64,000 bases of DNA from Fusarium oxysporum f. sp. lycopersici 4287. Taxonomy: Eukaryota > Ascomycota > Sordariomycetes > Hypocreales > Nectriaceae. Made by a program: the position numbers and the translations under genes. The DNA lies in NCBI RefSeq assembly GCF_000149955.1, contig NC_030988.1, positions 5,464,255-5,528,254 of the forward strand. Reading direction: 5' to 3'. Every line of letters starts with the position of its first letter. The first letter of the stretch is position 1. Shown in pieces: positions 1 to 11,530 of this stretch. Under the pieces are notes generated by a model that saw only the letters and a program-made list of their open reading frames with translations, was not told the DNA's origin and ran no database searches.

Positions 1-1
1 T

Positions 2-1616
2 CAACTTTATTCTGAATGTCAAATTCTTCTTGCACTTCAAGCGCTTCGAAATAACCCAAAATTAGGTCTCCGAGGCGCTGCTAGGTTATACCAAGTTAAC
101 TATTGGGCGTTGCGTCGCCGACAAAATGGGATCTAATCGCGACGTGACTGGATCCCGAAATCACGCAAACTAACTGATCTGGAGGAAGAGATTATAGTCA
201 AGTTCATTCTCGACCTAGATTCGCGAGGATTTCCCCCCACGACTACGTGGTGTGGAAGAGATGGCTAACCGACTGCTCGCCGACCGCGACGCATCACCGG
301 TCGGCAAGCGTTGGGCTATGAACTTCGTTAAGCGACACAAAGAGCTCAAAACGCGTTTTTTTCGTAAGTACGACTACCAGAGAGCCAAGTGCGAAGATCC
401 GACTATTATTCGCAACTGGTTCAGGCTCGTGGAGAACACAATCGCTAAGTACGGCATCTGATCGGATGACATCTGGAACTTTGACGAGACCAGCTTTATG
501 ATGGGCGTTATTGCAAGTGGAATGGTCGTCATAGGTGCAGAAAGGCGTGGAAAGCCGAAATCAGTGCAGCCTGGAAATCGGGAATGGATTACTGTCATCC
601 AGGCGATCAATGCGGAACGTCGAGCGATCCCGCCGTTCATTATAGGTTCGGGCCAGTATCACCTTGCCAACTGGTACCGAGAAAATAACCTCCCAGGCGA
701 TTGGGCTATTGCAATAGCCCAAAATGGCTGGACTGACAATGAGATGGGCCTCGAGTGGCTAAAGCACTTTGACCGGTTTACAGCTAAGCGATCTAATAGT
801 CGCTATCGTCTTCTGGTCCTTGATGGCCACGAAAGCCACCACTTGGTCGACTTTGAGAGATATTGTAAGGAGAACAAGATCATCACGCTTTGTATGCCGC
901 CTCATTCGTCTCATTTACTTCAGCCTCTTGATGTCGGGTGCTTTTCCATGCTTAAGCAGGCATATGGCCGGGAAATCGAGCATCTGATCCGATGCTCTGT
1001 AACCCACGTTTCCAAGACCGAGTTCTTCTCGGCTTTTTATGCCGCATTTGAGGCCACAATGACGGAGAAAAATATAAAATCAGCCTTTAGAGGAGCCGGG
1101 CTTGTGCCTCTTGACCCGGAAAGTGTGGTCTCAAAGCTTGATGTGCGGCTGCGGACCCCAACGCCTGCCGAGGAGGTAGCTAGCCCCTCAACCCCTTGGG
1201 TCTCAAAGACGCCAAAAACCGTGCTTGAAGCACAATTTCAGTGTGAATACCTCGATAGACGAATTAGGCGGCACCAAAGTAGCTCCCCAGAGTCAATTCT
1301 AGGAGCTCTGAAGTCTCTTGCTAAGGGAACCAAGGCGATAATGCACGAGAATGCCTTGTTAAGGGCTGAGAACCAAGACCTTCGACAAGCAAATGAGATA
1401 CTAAGTCGGCGGCGGAATATGGAAAAAACCAGACTTCAGAAGGGAGGGGTGATGACAGTAGAGGAAGGAAGGCAAGCGATTGGTCAGATGAATGTTGACG
1501 GGCAGGCAGTGGAAGAATCGTTGAGAAGTGGTAGTCAGGGAAGGTCGGTGCAAGCAAAGGAAAGGCATTGCGGAGCATGCGCAAGATGGGGCATAACGCA
1601 AGAACATGTCAGATAG
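2..1616 (+). pseudogene. pogo/Fot-type DDE transposase, broken
   Basis: This is the transposase of a pogo/Fot (Tc1/mariner superfamily) element, running in from the left edge of the window. The frame from base 2 encodes an N-terminal helix-turn-helix region, including a stretch reading KLTDLEEEIIVKFILDLDSRG. It is stopped by TAA at 134-136, shifts frame near 245, and has a second in-frame stop, TGA, at 459-461. The DDE core follows: DDIWNFDET, then LLVLDGHESHH, then SSHLLQPLDVG, which supply the three acidic catalytic positions. The C-terminal 100 residues are charged and coiled-coil-like, as is usual in Fot transposases. Two stops and a frameshift make it non-functional. I could not identify its terminal inverted repeats; the left one may lie outside the window. 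Confidence 0.9.
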
Positions 1617-2979
1617 TTGTTTCAGTGTCTGAGGAAGAGTATAGCAGCTAGTTTCAATTGATTTAGAGGTTCGTTGTGCTTTTGTGACGATTTACATCTT
1701 CTGGATCGATGTTTGTTGAGGCACTCGCTTATCATGTACGTTAACCTATAATATAATAGCACTATATTCAACTCCTATATTAAAAAATGGTGAACTAACC
1801 AATTTACCATTATAATAAGTGATAAATGTCTTGGTCGACAAAAGAGAGCAGATTTCAAATATTATTCCGGCCCGTCACGACGCCGACCGATCGAAGGTCA
1901 ACCAAGGAGTCGGTGAGGAGCAAAGCGCGAAACAGAGGTTCGAGCGGACTTTCGGGATGGCGGGCCACGTTTTGCGCCGCGTAAAAGTATCCCGTACCCT
2001 TTTTCACCTGGATGGGACCTCTGGGTGGTGACCATTTGGCAGGACTGCCTGGGACGGCGATGGTGGGCGTTGGAGACTCGATCCAGTTGTAGGACGCGAG
2101 GTGACGGAATTCTGTGATGCTAGGGTTAGGGCAAGACCATTGTCGCCTGGCATAAGAGACGAATCTCAGTAAGTGAGTCCATGGTAGAAGGGATGTGACT
2201 GTATTGGTAAAATCGGTAGATAGTAGACGTCTTGATCTTGATACATGCGAGAGTAAGACCGCTATAAGACCGAGACGAGCTAGAGTCAAAACCTGCAACA
2301 GAAACGACACTCTTTGGATTTTAATCGAACCTCGCAACGGAAATGTATACTTCTGGGTCCTGTCAGCTGGTCAAGGCTAAATAGGAAGGTTGCTCTGCCG
2401 GAGGCCCACCACTGAGTATGTTTAGGCGCCTAGGTAGGTGCGTTCTCGGTGACCACTAGTGCATGTACACGTCACATGTAACATTTGCACCAAACCACTA
2501 CGCCCCGGTGCAAAATATTGGCCAATAACTGGTATTGTGTTAATTATATTGGTGGCTATAGCTGCTTATAGAAGCCGTACGGCGCCGTCACGGTGACCAA
2601 TCGTAACATCACATCTCTATCCGAAGACATGTGATAACAGAAAAGAGAGACGATGGTACACTACAAAATATACAATGATTGATTTTCTCAATTCCATTGA
2701 CGTTAACTAAGCACGAGCATGGAGAGTTGGCAGCTGATATGTTCTTCGAAGCCATTTAGAGATATATTGGCCCTAAGTTCTGTTATTCTTAGAAAGAGCA
2801 CCGACGATGAAGAGCAATTTAAAGAAGCAAGTACGTGTTAAGTAAATACTGAGTTGCTTCTGCTGGCAAATATGATTTAGTAACTTCAGCAAAATCAACA
2901 TGCAACTCGAATCTGAATAATCGTTATCGATATAGATAATACTATTTATTATTATACTAGTCTAAGTCACTGTAATCAC
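1617..2979. other. gene-free stretch with no recognised feature
   Basis: No convincing gene is visible. The longest open frame (minus strand, 1855-2337) has no recognisable domain and a low-complexity composition. It separates the dead pogo element from the sugar-kinase cluster and probably contains the right end of that element. The last few hundred bases are AT-rich and should include the 3' untranslated region of the kinase gene that ends at 2980. Confidence 0.5.
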
Positions 2980-4514
2980 TCAGTCAAAAGCTTGCATAGC
3001 TTTCCATGCAGTGTAAGGCCGTTCCACGATCATTTCCTTGGCTGTGGGCAAGGCCGAGCGACCCTCCCCAAATCTGATACTGGAGCTCATAATCTCGCGC
3101 CATCTCCTGCCAGGAGCAATCTTGCCTGAGATAGTGTTAGGCACTAGGCTGTCACTATTGATAGGAACCAGGGCTGGTCGCCCCAAGATAGTCTCCATGG
3201 CTTGTTGGGCAAAGGAAACTGCCTCCTTGGCATCCGATGGGACTCCGGTCTCATCTAGCGCCCGGATCTTTGTATCCGGAAGTTGCTCCCTGAGATATTT
3301 GATGATGGTCGGGTTTCGGGCACCACCGCCGCACATATAAACCTCTGCAATCTCATCCACGCTGATACCGAAGTGAGGGAAGAATGTGCGGTATTGCTTG
3401 ATGATATTCTGGGCCGTTATTCGAGTAATGGTTGCTAGTGTGTCGTACTTATCGCACCCAGCAGCAAGACACTCGTTAAGCAGTTCTTGACCTTCATTGT
3501 CCCCAAATGTCTCCCGTCCTGTGGTCTTGGGAGGAACGTGGTTGCAGTACTTGTTTGTACTCAGAAACCTATCGACAATGTCCTGGCGCACGGTGCCTCT
3601 GGAGCTCCATTCGCCGTCTCTGTCATATTCCATCTCGCCGTTAGTGAAATATCTCATGGCGTTGTCAATGAACATGTTGCCCGGGCCGCAGTCCCTAGAG
3701 ATGTTAGTCGCTTCATTAGGGTGCTATGTAGAGGATTTCTCACCAGTCGACCATTGCGTCCACCCCGCCCTCGGAATCAGGGGGGATGACACAAAGATTG
3801 GCAATTCCACCAATATTCTGACAGACACGCCACTTGGTCGGGTGATGAAGCAGAAGGCCGTCAATCAGAGCAACCAAGGGGGCACCCTGTCTACCCACGG
3901 CTTGCTCTGCCATTCGGAAGTCTGTCACAGTTGTGATACCGGTGATGGCACTAATAACTGTGCCCTCCCCAAGGCAAAATGCAGAACGTGTCTCCCCCTC
4001 TTCCGGCATGGACAGAAGCCAAATGGTCTGTCCATGTGATCCGATGAGGTCAATGCTGTCTATTGATATCTCGTGTTTATCGCAAAACTTTTTGACTGCA
4101 TCACCAAACATCTGTCCAAGTTGCACATTGAGTTGCGACATTTTTGAGGGAGTCGTCTTGGTCTCCCGAAGCATCGTGAGAACGGGTTTCTTGATCCATT
4201 GAGGTACGGGGATCTCATCATACTAAGTATATGGTCAGCACCAGACGAGTAGATAGATACCGCGAAGTGAAACATACTTTAATGAGATCCATGTGTAGAG
4301 GGGCATCCGGAGACTCTTGGTAATATCGAACAAGTGCACAGTCGATACCGTCCATGGCAGTGCCACTGTTCATTCCCAGGACGGTTAAGTCAAGCGCACC
4401 AGTGGTAGATGACCGAACATGGCCATTTCCATTGAAGGAATGGCCATTGGATTCATGTGGTTGACCGTTGGTAACGCAACGGCTCCCATTTTGCTGGGTT
4501 TGTGGTCGTGTCAT
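2980..4514 (-). CDS. anhydro-sugar kinase 1 (AnmK/levoglucosan kinase family)
   Basis: Exons are 4514-4278, 4222-3744 and 3694-2980, giving 476 residues; the introns of 55 and 49 bp start GTATGT and GTGAGA. The family phosphorylates 1,6-anhydro sugars while opening the anhydro ring: bacterial AnmK acts on anhydro-N-acetylmuramic acid, and yeast levoglucosan kinase makes glucose 6-phosphate. The protein has the N-terminal phosphate-binding motif [14 protein letters not shown], then [10 protein letters not shown], then [20 protein letters not shown] with the expected catalytic Asp at about residue 180. [18 protein letters not shown] and the ATP-site motif CGGGARNP follow. All family motifs are present, so I call it active. 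The first 40 residues are a Gln/Asn/Gly-rich extension absent from the paralogue at 11.5 kb. It is transcribed divergently from the DUF89 gene. Levoglucosan kinase is favoured because fungi lack a peptidoglycan-recycling route, but the substrate is inferred. Confidence 0.92.
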
Positions 4515-5096
4515 GGTGAGATGATATGTTATGAAGTATGTGGAAACCTTAGCAATATCTCTGCGAGACAGATCAGGTGAGATAATATATTAAGTTCAGT
4601 ATGTTCGAGATCGTTGAATAGCTTCGGAATTTGTTCACGGACATGACTGCGCATTTAATATAATGTGGTATTCGATGGCGCCTCGATACGAATCGCATTG
4701 AGACTCCCCTGTTTGGAAGTTCGTGACGATGAGCGAAGAGCAATAGCAATTAGTAAACTTCCCGGAGGAGATGGTCCTCTGTTAGTGACTAGCTTACTCC
4801 ACAGAGGGATCGCAAGCTCTAATTTCTTAGTATTTACACTAGTTTAACCTCTCTCGAGTCGAAGTGCCTTTTTGGGCAAGTCGTCTCGATGCTGAACTCG
4901 AGGCGCAAACCTTAATTATTTCCGTGTTGTCTCCGCCAATAAGCCTAACCAGAATCAAATTGTCGGAAAGTTATCTAATCAATTGACAAATGCAAGTCCA
5001 GTAGAAAGGGAATAGAAACCTATTTATTCTCATCATAACACGACCTTGAATTTCTCATCCTGTTACTTGACAATAAGAGACTGTCAGCGAAAGAGT
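4515..5096. promoter_or_regulatory. divergent promoter between kinase 1 and DUF89 gene
   Basis: A 582-bp spacer separates the two start codons, so both genes must be driven from here. It is moderately AT-rich. I see no unambiguous TATA box or obvious CGG-inverted-repeat site for a Zn2Cys6 regulator. The arrangement itself suggests co-regulation. Confidence 0.55.
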
Positions 5097-6521
5097 ATGC
5101 ATAAAGAAATGGCAATCCCTCGGTCTGTGTGGACGTCCGACCATGGCAGCATGGCGCACGAGACTGCCAAGTATCGCTGGCCTAAGCTTGTACAGGGCAT
5201 GATCGATGATGTCCGTTTTACCGGCGCTGAGCTTGCTCCATCCCGTGCCCTTGACGAAATCAATTCGATAGAGAGAAGCCTTAAAAGACTCAGAGAGGAA
5301 ATTACTGGTGATGATCAGCTGTGGTGAGTGCTCCTTATGAACTTCTCTCGTCGGTATATCACTAAATAAAGCTCAGTCCCCTCGAAGATGATGGCTCGGT
5401 AGATATTGCGTCGTACAATCAGCTTCTCCTTAATATGGGCGAGTTGACCTGGCTCAACTGTCCATGGTTGTATGGTGAATGCTACCTGTATCGGTCAGTC
5501 TTGGAGTTGTTGTGTGCCGCCAAATGATGCTAACTTCTGCAGGCGAGTGCAGCTGTTATTTTCCATGTCATCTTCCTGGAAAGGGTACGATGTGTTTAAA
5601 CGTCAAAAGGATTCTACCCTTGTCAAGTCGCAGAAGGCCGTCCAGGAGCTGGCGAGCAGGGTCACTCAAGTCATCGCAAACCCGATACAACCACTCCAAA
5701 GCTTGGACGACGATGCAGCGAGACTTGTCTTTTCTGAAATGACCGAGCTGGCTTTATGGGGAAACGCAACAGATCTGTCTCTTCTGACCAACCTCAGTCT
5801 GGAGGAAATTCAGAAGTTACAAGGAAGCGCAGCGATCGAGGAGAGCCAGCGGAACATTGTCGACAATGATACATCACATGTGTGGCATTATCTGCGAAAG
5901 ACTCAGTTGACTCAAAAAAATCGACATATCGACATCGTTCTTGACAATGCTGGATTTGAGCTATTTGCAGACGTCCTCTACGCGGCATACCTCATTGCAT
6001 CTGGACTCGGAACGAGCATCACTCTCCATGCGAAATGTTTTCCCTGGTTTGTCAGCGATGTATTACCCAGCGATATGGACTTCCTCCTCGACCATCTGCG
6101 GTCCACAGGCTTGAATTTTTTGGCCACTCAGATCAAGAGGTATCTCGAACTCGGCTTAATGCGTATCGAGGTTCATTCGTTTTGGACGACGGCTTGGTCA
6201 TTTCATGAGATGGTCGCTGTAGCACCTGATCTATTTCAGCGTTTTCAGGACAGCTATTTGACTATATGGAAAGGAGACTTGAATTATCGAAAGTTGACCA
6301 GAGACGGTCTCTGGCCACACACAACGACTTTCAAGTCTTCGCTTGGTCTACTAGGGCAACGAAGTGGTGTCAAGGTCCTCGCGTTGAGAACAAACAAGTC
6401 CGATACTTGCGTTGGAATAGGAAGTGAGGAGGCTGTCAAGCGACTTAACCGGGAGGCACCCGGGATGGGATGGGTTAGGGATGGGAAACATGCCGTGATA
6501 TCATTCAGCGACGGCGTCTGA
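5097..6521 (+). CDS. DUF89/ARMT1-type metal-dependent sugar-phosphate phosphatase
   Basis: Exons are 5097-5323, 5377-5493 and 5543-6521, giving 440 residues; the introns are 53 and 49 bp with GTGAGT and GTCAGT donors. DUF89 proteins are metal-dependent phosphatases that hydrolyse reactive or misplaced sugar phosphates such as fructose 1-phosphate ('damage-control' enzymes). The N-terminus has the family's SDHGSMAHETAKYRWPKLV stretch. The metal-site motif DIVLDNAGFELFADVLYAAYL lies near residue 250, and the C-terminal KGDLNYRKLTRD motif follows. A start at 5046 is also possible, but 5097 places the conserved region at the usual distance. The stop lies only 16 bp from the stop of the convergent regulator gene. 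Sharing a promoter with an anhydro-sugar kinase suggests it acts on that kinase's product or a by-product, which is an inference. Confidence 0.9.
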
Positions 6522-6537
6522 GACAGATAATGTACTA

Positions 6538-8420
6538 CTAGCATTTTGACCACTCCTCTCGCAAAACATTGATTATCCAGGCAGTTGGCCAGGCATGCGA
6601 TGACTCGAGATCCTCAAGCATGCTTACCAGGCTTGTTTGCTCTCGCTCATCTGTCATCAAGGGAGCCCCTTTCATAGGTTAGACAATTCTGAGTTTTAAC
6701 AATATGGTACGACCTACAAATAAATGTAGAGTGGCATAATGTGATGAGGGGTGGCACAGTTCCCGGCGAGCCTTTGCATGCTCCACAAAGGGCTCGGGCG
6801 TGCTCCATGACAGACTCCTGAGGTGATGTCAATTGAGGCAAGTTACTCTATAACCCATGAACTCACATCAGATTCCGCCAGGGTTCGGCGGACATTTCGA
6901 ATGACAAATCGCGGAGATGGACGGTAGACCTTTAAAAGCATCCTAGCCAGGTGATAGAATCCAAATGCCATAACTGATAACCATCAGGTTCCATGGACTA
7001 ACGGCGAATTGTTCAGGAATTTGTGCCTACCATGCCAATCTGCTGTAAACCAAATCTCTGGAAAAGGATCTGCTCCCAGCTCTGGTTCTCCAGACCATAA
7101 TGGATCAAACGTACTTGGCTTCGTCTTGTTCCAGTTCTCAACGGCCTCGGACAGCTCGTACCATCTTTGCATCCTTGTCGATGATTCTGAGTACAAGACA
7201 CTTCCACTAAAACAGAAATGCATCACTGTAGCGCAAATCCATGTCATGGTATTTGCCCAGGCAGTCTCTGACTTGACATCGACAGCTTGTTGATGGACGA
7301 CGGGTGGTGGTGGCATCAACACCAAGTCAAAATTCAAATTGGGCGGCTGCTGATTGATGCAGGCGTTGTAAAAGGATTGTCTGACATAAACCCAAAACGC
7401 AGCTTGAGAGAGGGTAGGTGCCGAGGGATCTACTTGTTGTCCTTGAGATGCCTTGAGCAGAGCACTCAACCCAGCAAGATGTCTCTCCTGATCACCGCCC
7501 GTCACAGTTACTGAGGTAAGGTTAGATGAGGAGAGTTACTGCGCAACGGGACTTACCACTCAGTTGTTCGCATACGCGCAATATGACTATGGCGCAGAGG
7601 ATAGTCTCGTCGTGGGCAATGGTCTCGGTACTTAGCAAGGGAATGAGAAGCACTATACACTTTTCTTGGAATTCATCAGCTGTATTGTTATCACCTAAAT
7701 GGCGAGCGGCATAAGAAATGATAGCATATAGAAGAATGGGTGAGCTCTTGGCCAGGACAGTCACATTAAGCGTAAACTGTCGTGATGCATCCGTACAGTC
7801 TAGCCACCGAGCCACGTGCGTGGAAAAGTGGTGTAGATAGAAAGCCTCCTGGCGTTGAAGCGCAGGAGGGACAGGGGTTATCCTAGGTACGCTCATGGGA
7901 GAGCCACCACTGTACTGGTTTGGAGATTCATGTTGACTAAGGTCGAAGATGGAAGCAGCTGAAGGCGGCGACGTCCGATTCTCGGGGCACCAAATTGAAT
8001 CCGGCTGCTGTAGAGAGTTGAGTGGTGATGAGGGCCCTTCCGCCGATGGATTATCTCCTTCCGGAGGATGTAAGGAATGTTCACCATGGACCGGATGTTC
8101 CATTTGCTTTGGCCGGTATCGCTTAATCTTGAGCTGAGGGGATGAATCGTCCCAACGGCACAGTCGGTCCCTCTTGAGGCACTAGTTTCACTTAGCTCCA
8201 TCATCTTCTCGGTTCGGCAACTGGATATGCTTAACATACCAGTCCGCAAGTCGGTCTCGTCTCATCACCTGTGAAGTCAGTATAACGAATTTCGCTCTGT
8301 CCCTGGAGACGTACATTTGACCCGACGTTCTCGGCACGTAAGGCTATTCCATGTCACCTATCATTCTGGAGCATCGGCTCATCTGACTTACCAGCCGTTA
8401 CGAGATCGCAACTGACCCAT
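6538..8420 (-). CDS. Zn2Cys6 transcription factor 1
   Basis: An eight-exon model gives 509 residues: 8420-8392, 8343-8315, 8268-8240, 8181-7557, 7510-7031, 6973-6867, 6817-6718 and 6668-6538. All introns are 46-58 bp. The binuclear zinc cluster begins at residue 10: CLTCRERRVKC followed by CGLCLKRDRLC, giving all six cysteines in the usual spacing. It is encoded across three exons of 29 bases each. A Ser/Pro-rich linker follows, then the fungal regulatory domain, including FYLHHFSTHVARWLDCTD, FTADWHVMAFGFYHLARMLL and the conserved C-terminal HAWPTAWIINVLREEW. Without the 57-bp intron at 7030-6974 an in-frame stop would truncate the protein; with it, the family sequence is continuous. It is divergent from transporter 1, which it probably regulates. 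No target site was identified. Confidence 0.9.
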
Positions 8421-8916
8421 GTTACCCGGGCTGTTGTTTGCTTGCAGAAGCAGGGAAAGGATTTCGAGACGAATGAAGCAGAGATTCGAGACGAAGGATT
8501 CCGGGGGAGCGGAACTACCCGTTTATGCTGACTTTACTAGTGCAACATGCCCGCATCTATGCTAAATTGTTCCAGTTTGCGCCATTATGGGTCCATTACT
8601 GGCTAATAATTTATCATCATGTTGTCAGAAAATCGGGGCCGCAACTTTTGAAACTAACTTTTGTTGGTAATTCGAGACGAGGACACAGCTCGCTAACATT
8701 CCGTAACAAATCCTCCGCGTGGCGCCGTGGCCAAATCCCCACGGGGTTAGAGTAGTCTAAGCTCGCAATCTCTGGGGAGAAGAAATAGATATAATGGGGG
8801 CATCTTGAACATCATGAGAACCTTTCCAATCGGCCATATCAAAACACAACCAATAATACCTTGACACAACTGCACATACTACTGTATTAGTGTTACGACA
8901 TTAATTCATCTGCATC
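8421..8916. promoter_or_regulatory. divergent promoter between regulator 1 and transporter 1
   Basis: This 496-bp spacer lies between the two start codons. A TATA-like ATATAAT occurs about 125 bp before the transporter start, near 8788-8795. A CCCCACGGGGTTAG stretch at 8737-8750 resembles CCACGGGGAATTAG at 13191-13204 in the other transporter promoter. Such a shared CGG-containing element could be a Zn2Cys6 operator, but this rests on two short matches. Confidence 0.5.
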
Positions 8917-10717
8917 ATGTGGAATCGCCAGAGCTGGAAGTCCATGTCCGGGCAGCAGCTGCTCAGGCTTGTTACAACTGCCTCCGCCGTTGCAATCTCC
9001 TACGAAGGCATCAGTCAGGGCGTTATGGGCGCTGTGACTGTCTCACCGGAGTTCGGACGACGCATGGGATACACAAACGATAAAGACGAAGTCGTCAAAC
9101 CCATGCTGCAGGGCGGTATTGCCGCCGTATATTACTGGTATGTGTCCCCTTAGTCTGACAGGAAACAATAACTAATATTACTAAGTGGCTCTCTCTTCGC
9201 AGCCTTTTGGGCTGGCAGCTTCTCCGACAACTACGGACGTATCAAGGGCATGTGGATGGCATGCTTCTGGTGTATGACCGGGGTTATCCTGCAAGCCTCT
9301 GCTGTCAACCTCGCACACATGCTTTGCGCACGATTCGTTGCTGGCATGGGTGTGGCTTTCATCCTCGTCATTGCCCCTATGTGGACGGCCGAGCTTTCTG
9401 CTGCATCACACAGAGGCAAGCAAATCGCTCTCACATTCTTGGCCAATTTCTGCGGCATCGCCCTCGCAGCGTGGATCGGTTTCGGCACGTCCTTTACTGA
9501 AGTGGGCGGTGGACAGTTTCGCTGGCGGTTCGAGTTTGCGATTCAAATCATTCCCGTAATCTCCCTGGCGGTACTGAGCCTCTTGGTCCCGGAGTCCCCG
9601 CGATGGCTGGTCAAGGCCGGGAGACCTGATGAAGCATTAGAAATTATTGCAAAGCTGCGGGGGGATGGTGACTCTCAACACCCTGATGCGCAGAATGAAT
9701 ATCGAGAGATTGTGACGGTAGTGGAAGAGGAGTCTCAGTACGCCAAAACCAACTACTTCAAGATGTTTTTCGGTATCGGATCCGGAGACATTCATCTTGG
9801 CCGCCGCATCCAGCTTGCCTTCTGGCTCCAGGTGCTCATGCAGTATGGCACTGGAATCGCAGCCGTGGTTATATAGTGAGTTATGCTTCTTTGAAAAAAG
9901 ATAGTTTGCTAACTGCGTTGTAGTTCTGGAACCATCTATCGTACAGCCGGCTTTGATAATGTCAAGTCCGGTTGGCTGTCCGGTTTACTGATGCTAGTTG
10001 GCATCTTGGGTACAGCTATCGCAGCCTTTACCATCGACAGGGTAGGTCGCCGAAGAACCCTTTACTGGGGTGCCGTAGCACTCAGTATCACCCTGTTCAT
10101 TATCGGCGGCCTCTTTCGGGGAGCCATTGACAACCCAGACAAGGCTGTTCAATACGGCACAGCAGCTTCAGCCATGGTCTTTATCTACCTCTTAATCTTC
10201 AGTTCTTCTTGGCTATTGATCCCTTTCATATATCCCACCGAGATCTTTCCCACCTGGCTCCGAGCCAAGGGGAATGCCTTTGGCGTGGCCGGCTGGGCTG
10301 TCGGCTACGGTGGAGGTTCTCTCTTGGTGCCTATTATGTTTTCTGGAATTAACGAAAAGGTATGGACTCGCCTCAACTACCCATGACTTTCTCATTTCTG
10401 ACTTGGCTTGCAGACTTTCTACGTGTTCGGAGCGTAAGTATCCTTTGATCTGTCCGAAACTGGAAGTGGCCGCTGACCTTTTTACTAGTGCTATGTTTGC
10501 ATACATTCCCTTGGTGTACTGCTTCCTCCCCGAAACTGCCGGCCGTACATTAGAAGAAGTGGACTATCTCTTTGCTAGTAAGAGTCCGTTCACTTGGGAT
10601 GAGGAGAAAGAATTTGCGAAGCGTACAGCTCTCTTGCATGAAAGATTGAATAAAGGGAACGGGAGCGACGGAATGGCACAGGACAAGTCAATTGAATCAC
10701 ATGTCGAGGCTGTATAA
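8917..10717 (+). CDS. MFS sugar transporter 1
   Basis: Exons are 8917-9137, 9186-9875, 9924-10359, 10414-10433 (a 20-base micro-exon) and 10489-10717, giving 531 residues. This is a twelve-span plasma-membrane sugar:proton symporter of the fungal hexose transporter group. Family signatures are the loop 2-3 motif FSDNYGRIKG, the PESPRWLVKAGRPDEAL motif after helix 6, DRVGRRRTLYWG between helices 8 and 9, YPTEIFPTWLRAKGNAFG and the C-terminal PETAGRTLEEVDYLF. The third-exon end through the micro-exon reads INEKTFYVFGAAMFAYIPLV, which confirms the splicing. It lies between the divergent regulator 1 and the kinase 2 gene. The cargo is not predictable. In this cluster it should import the kinase substrate or a related sugar. 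Confidence 0.93.
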
Positions 10718-11530
10718 GCTATGTTCTGTATCATCTCGCATATAGTCAGAAGCTAACTAGCAAGGGGTCGCACGTACTTATATAGCTGCTAAATGGAGGT
10801 AGTATAAGGAATCAGATTGGAGAATGTTTAGCCGGACTATAGACGATTGTTTTGCAGGCTCTACATTGCTACTAAACATAACATATAGGCAAGGAATGGC
10901 GGCTAGTCATTCATAGATTAACGCGTGGCTGTAGTAAGCATCAGAGGCTGATTGCATGTATGTAGTAGTGGATTAATATATGGCCGTAATAATAGAGGTG
11001 CTGCGTTTGGTTTAACATGTTATAGCTGATTCTATGGCAACTAAAAATCCGGAGACTTAAGGACACCATCGTAGCCGTGTAAAAGTTATAGCCTTACGTC
11101 TGTGGCTATAGTTATATCTATAGCAGACATTTCGATACTGCTGGTAGTCTCCGATGTCATATTATTATTGAGTTTCATTAGGGTGATTAAGCTGATAATC
11201 AGCCTTAGGGAATAAGCTGTTTCAAGGATAGATTTTAGGTCAAGTGTTGGGTGGTTGAAAGGGTTGAAGGAACAGGGTCGAAGTGTAAAGCTGGACGTGA
11301 GAATGCCTTTGACTATGATATAATTGAGTGAACTCATCACATAAATCGGCAGGATAGGTTAAGGCCAAATAGGTATAAGAGAACCCTGTTTTGATTGAGT
11401 GGCCTGAACTTAATAATTACAATAATTAATATTCATGGGGTTGTTCTACATAGAAATAAGCCTTAATTTCTTGCAGGTATATAAAACTTTCGACACATAC
11501 AAGTCTATCAGATAAGGCAGTAAAAAGAGT
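10718..11530. other. AT-rich intergenic stretch between convergent genes
   Basis: No gene is seen. The sequence is AT-rich and should hold the 3' untranslated regions of transporter 1 (plus strand) and kinase 2 (minus strand), which converge here. A minus-strand frame at 11086-11340 is low-complexity and unsupported. Confidence 0.5.

Noticed and set aside
2121..2131. TAGGGTTAGGG, resembling fungal telomere repeats
   Set aside because: Only about two units, inside ordinary sequence with no subtelomeric context; easily chance.
1855..2337. 160-codon minus-strand open frame
   Set aside because: No domain similarity, low complexity, and no intron or promoter support.
6984..7510. Truncated regulator 1 ending at a TGA at 6984-6986
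   Set aside because: A 57-bp intron (7030-6974) removes the stop and restores the conserved WFTADWHVMAFGFYHLARML sequence.
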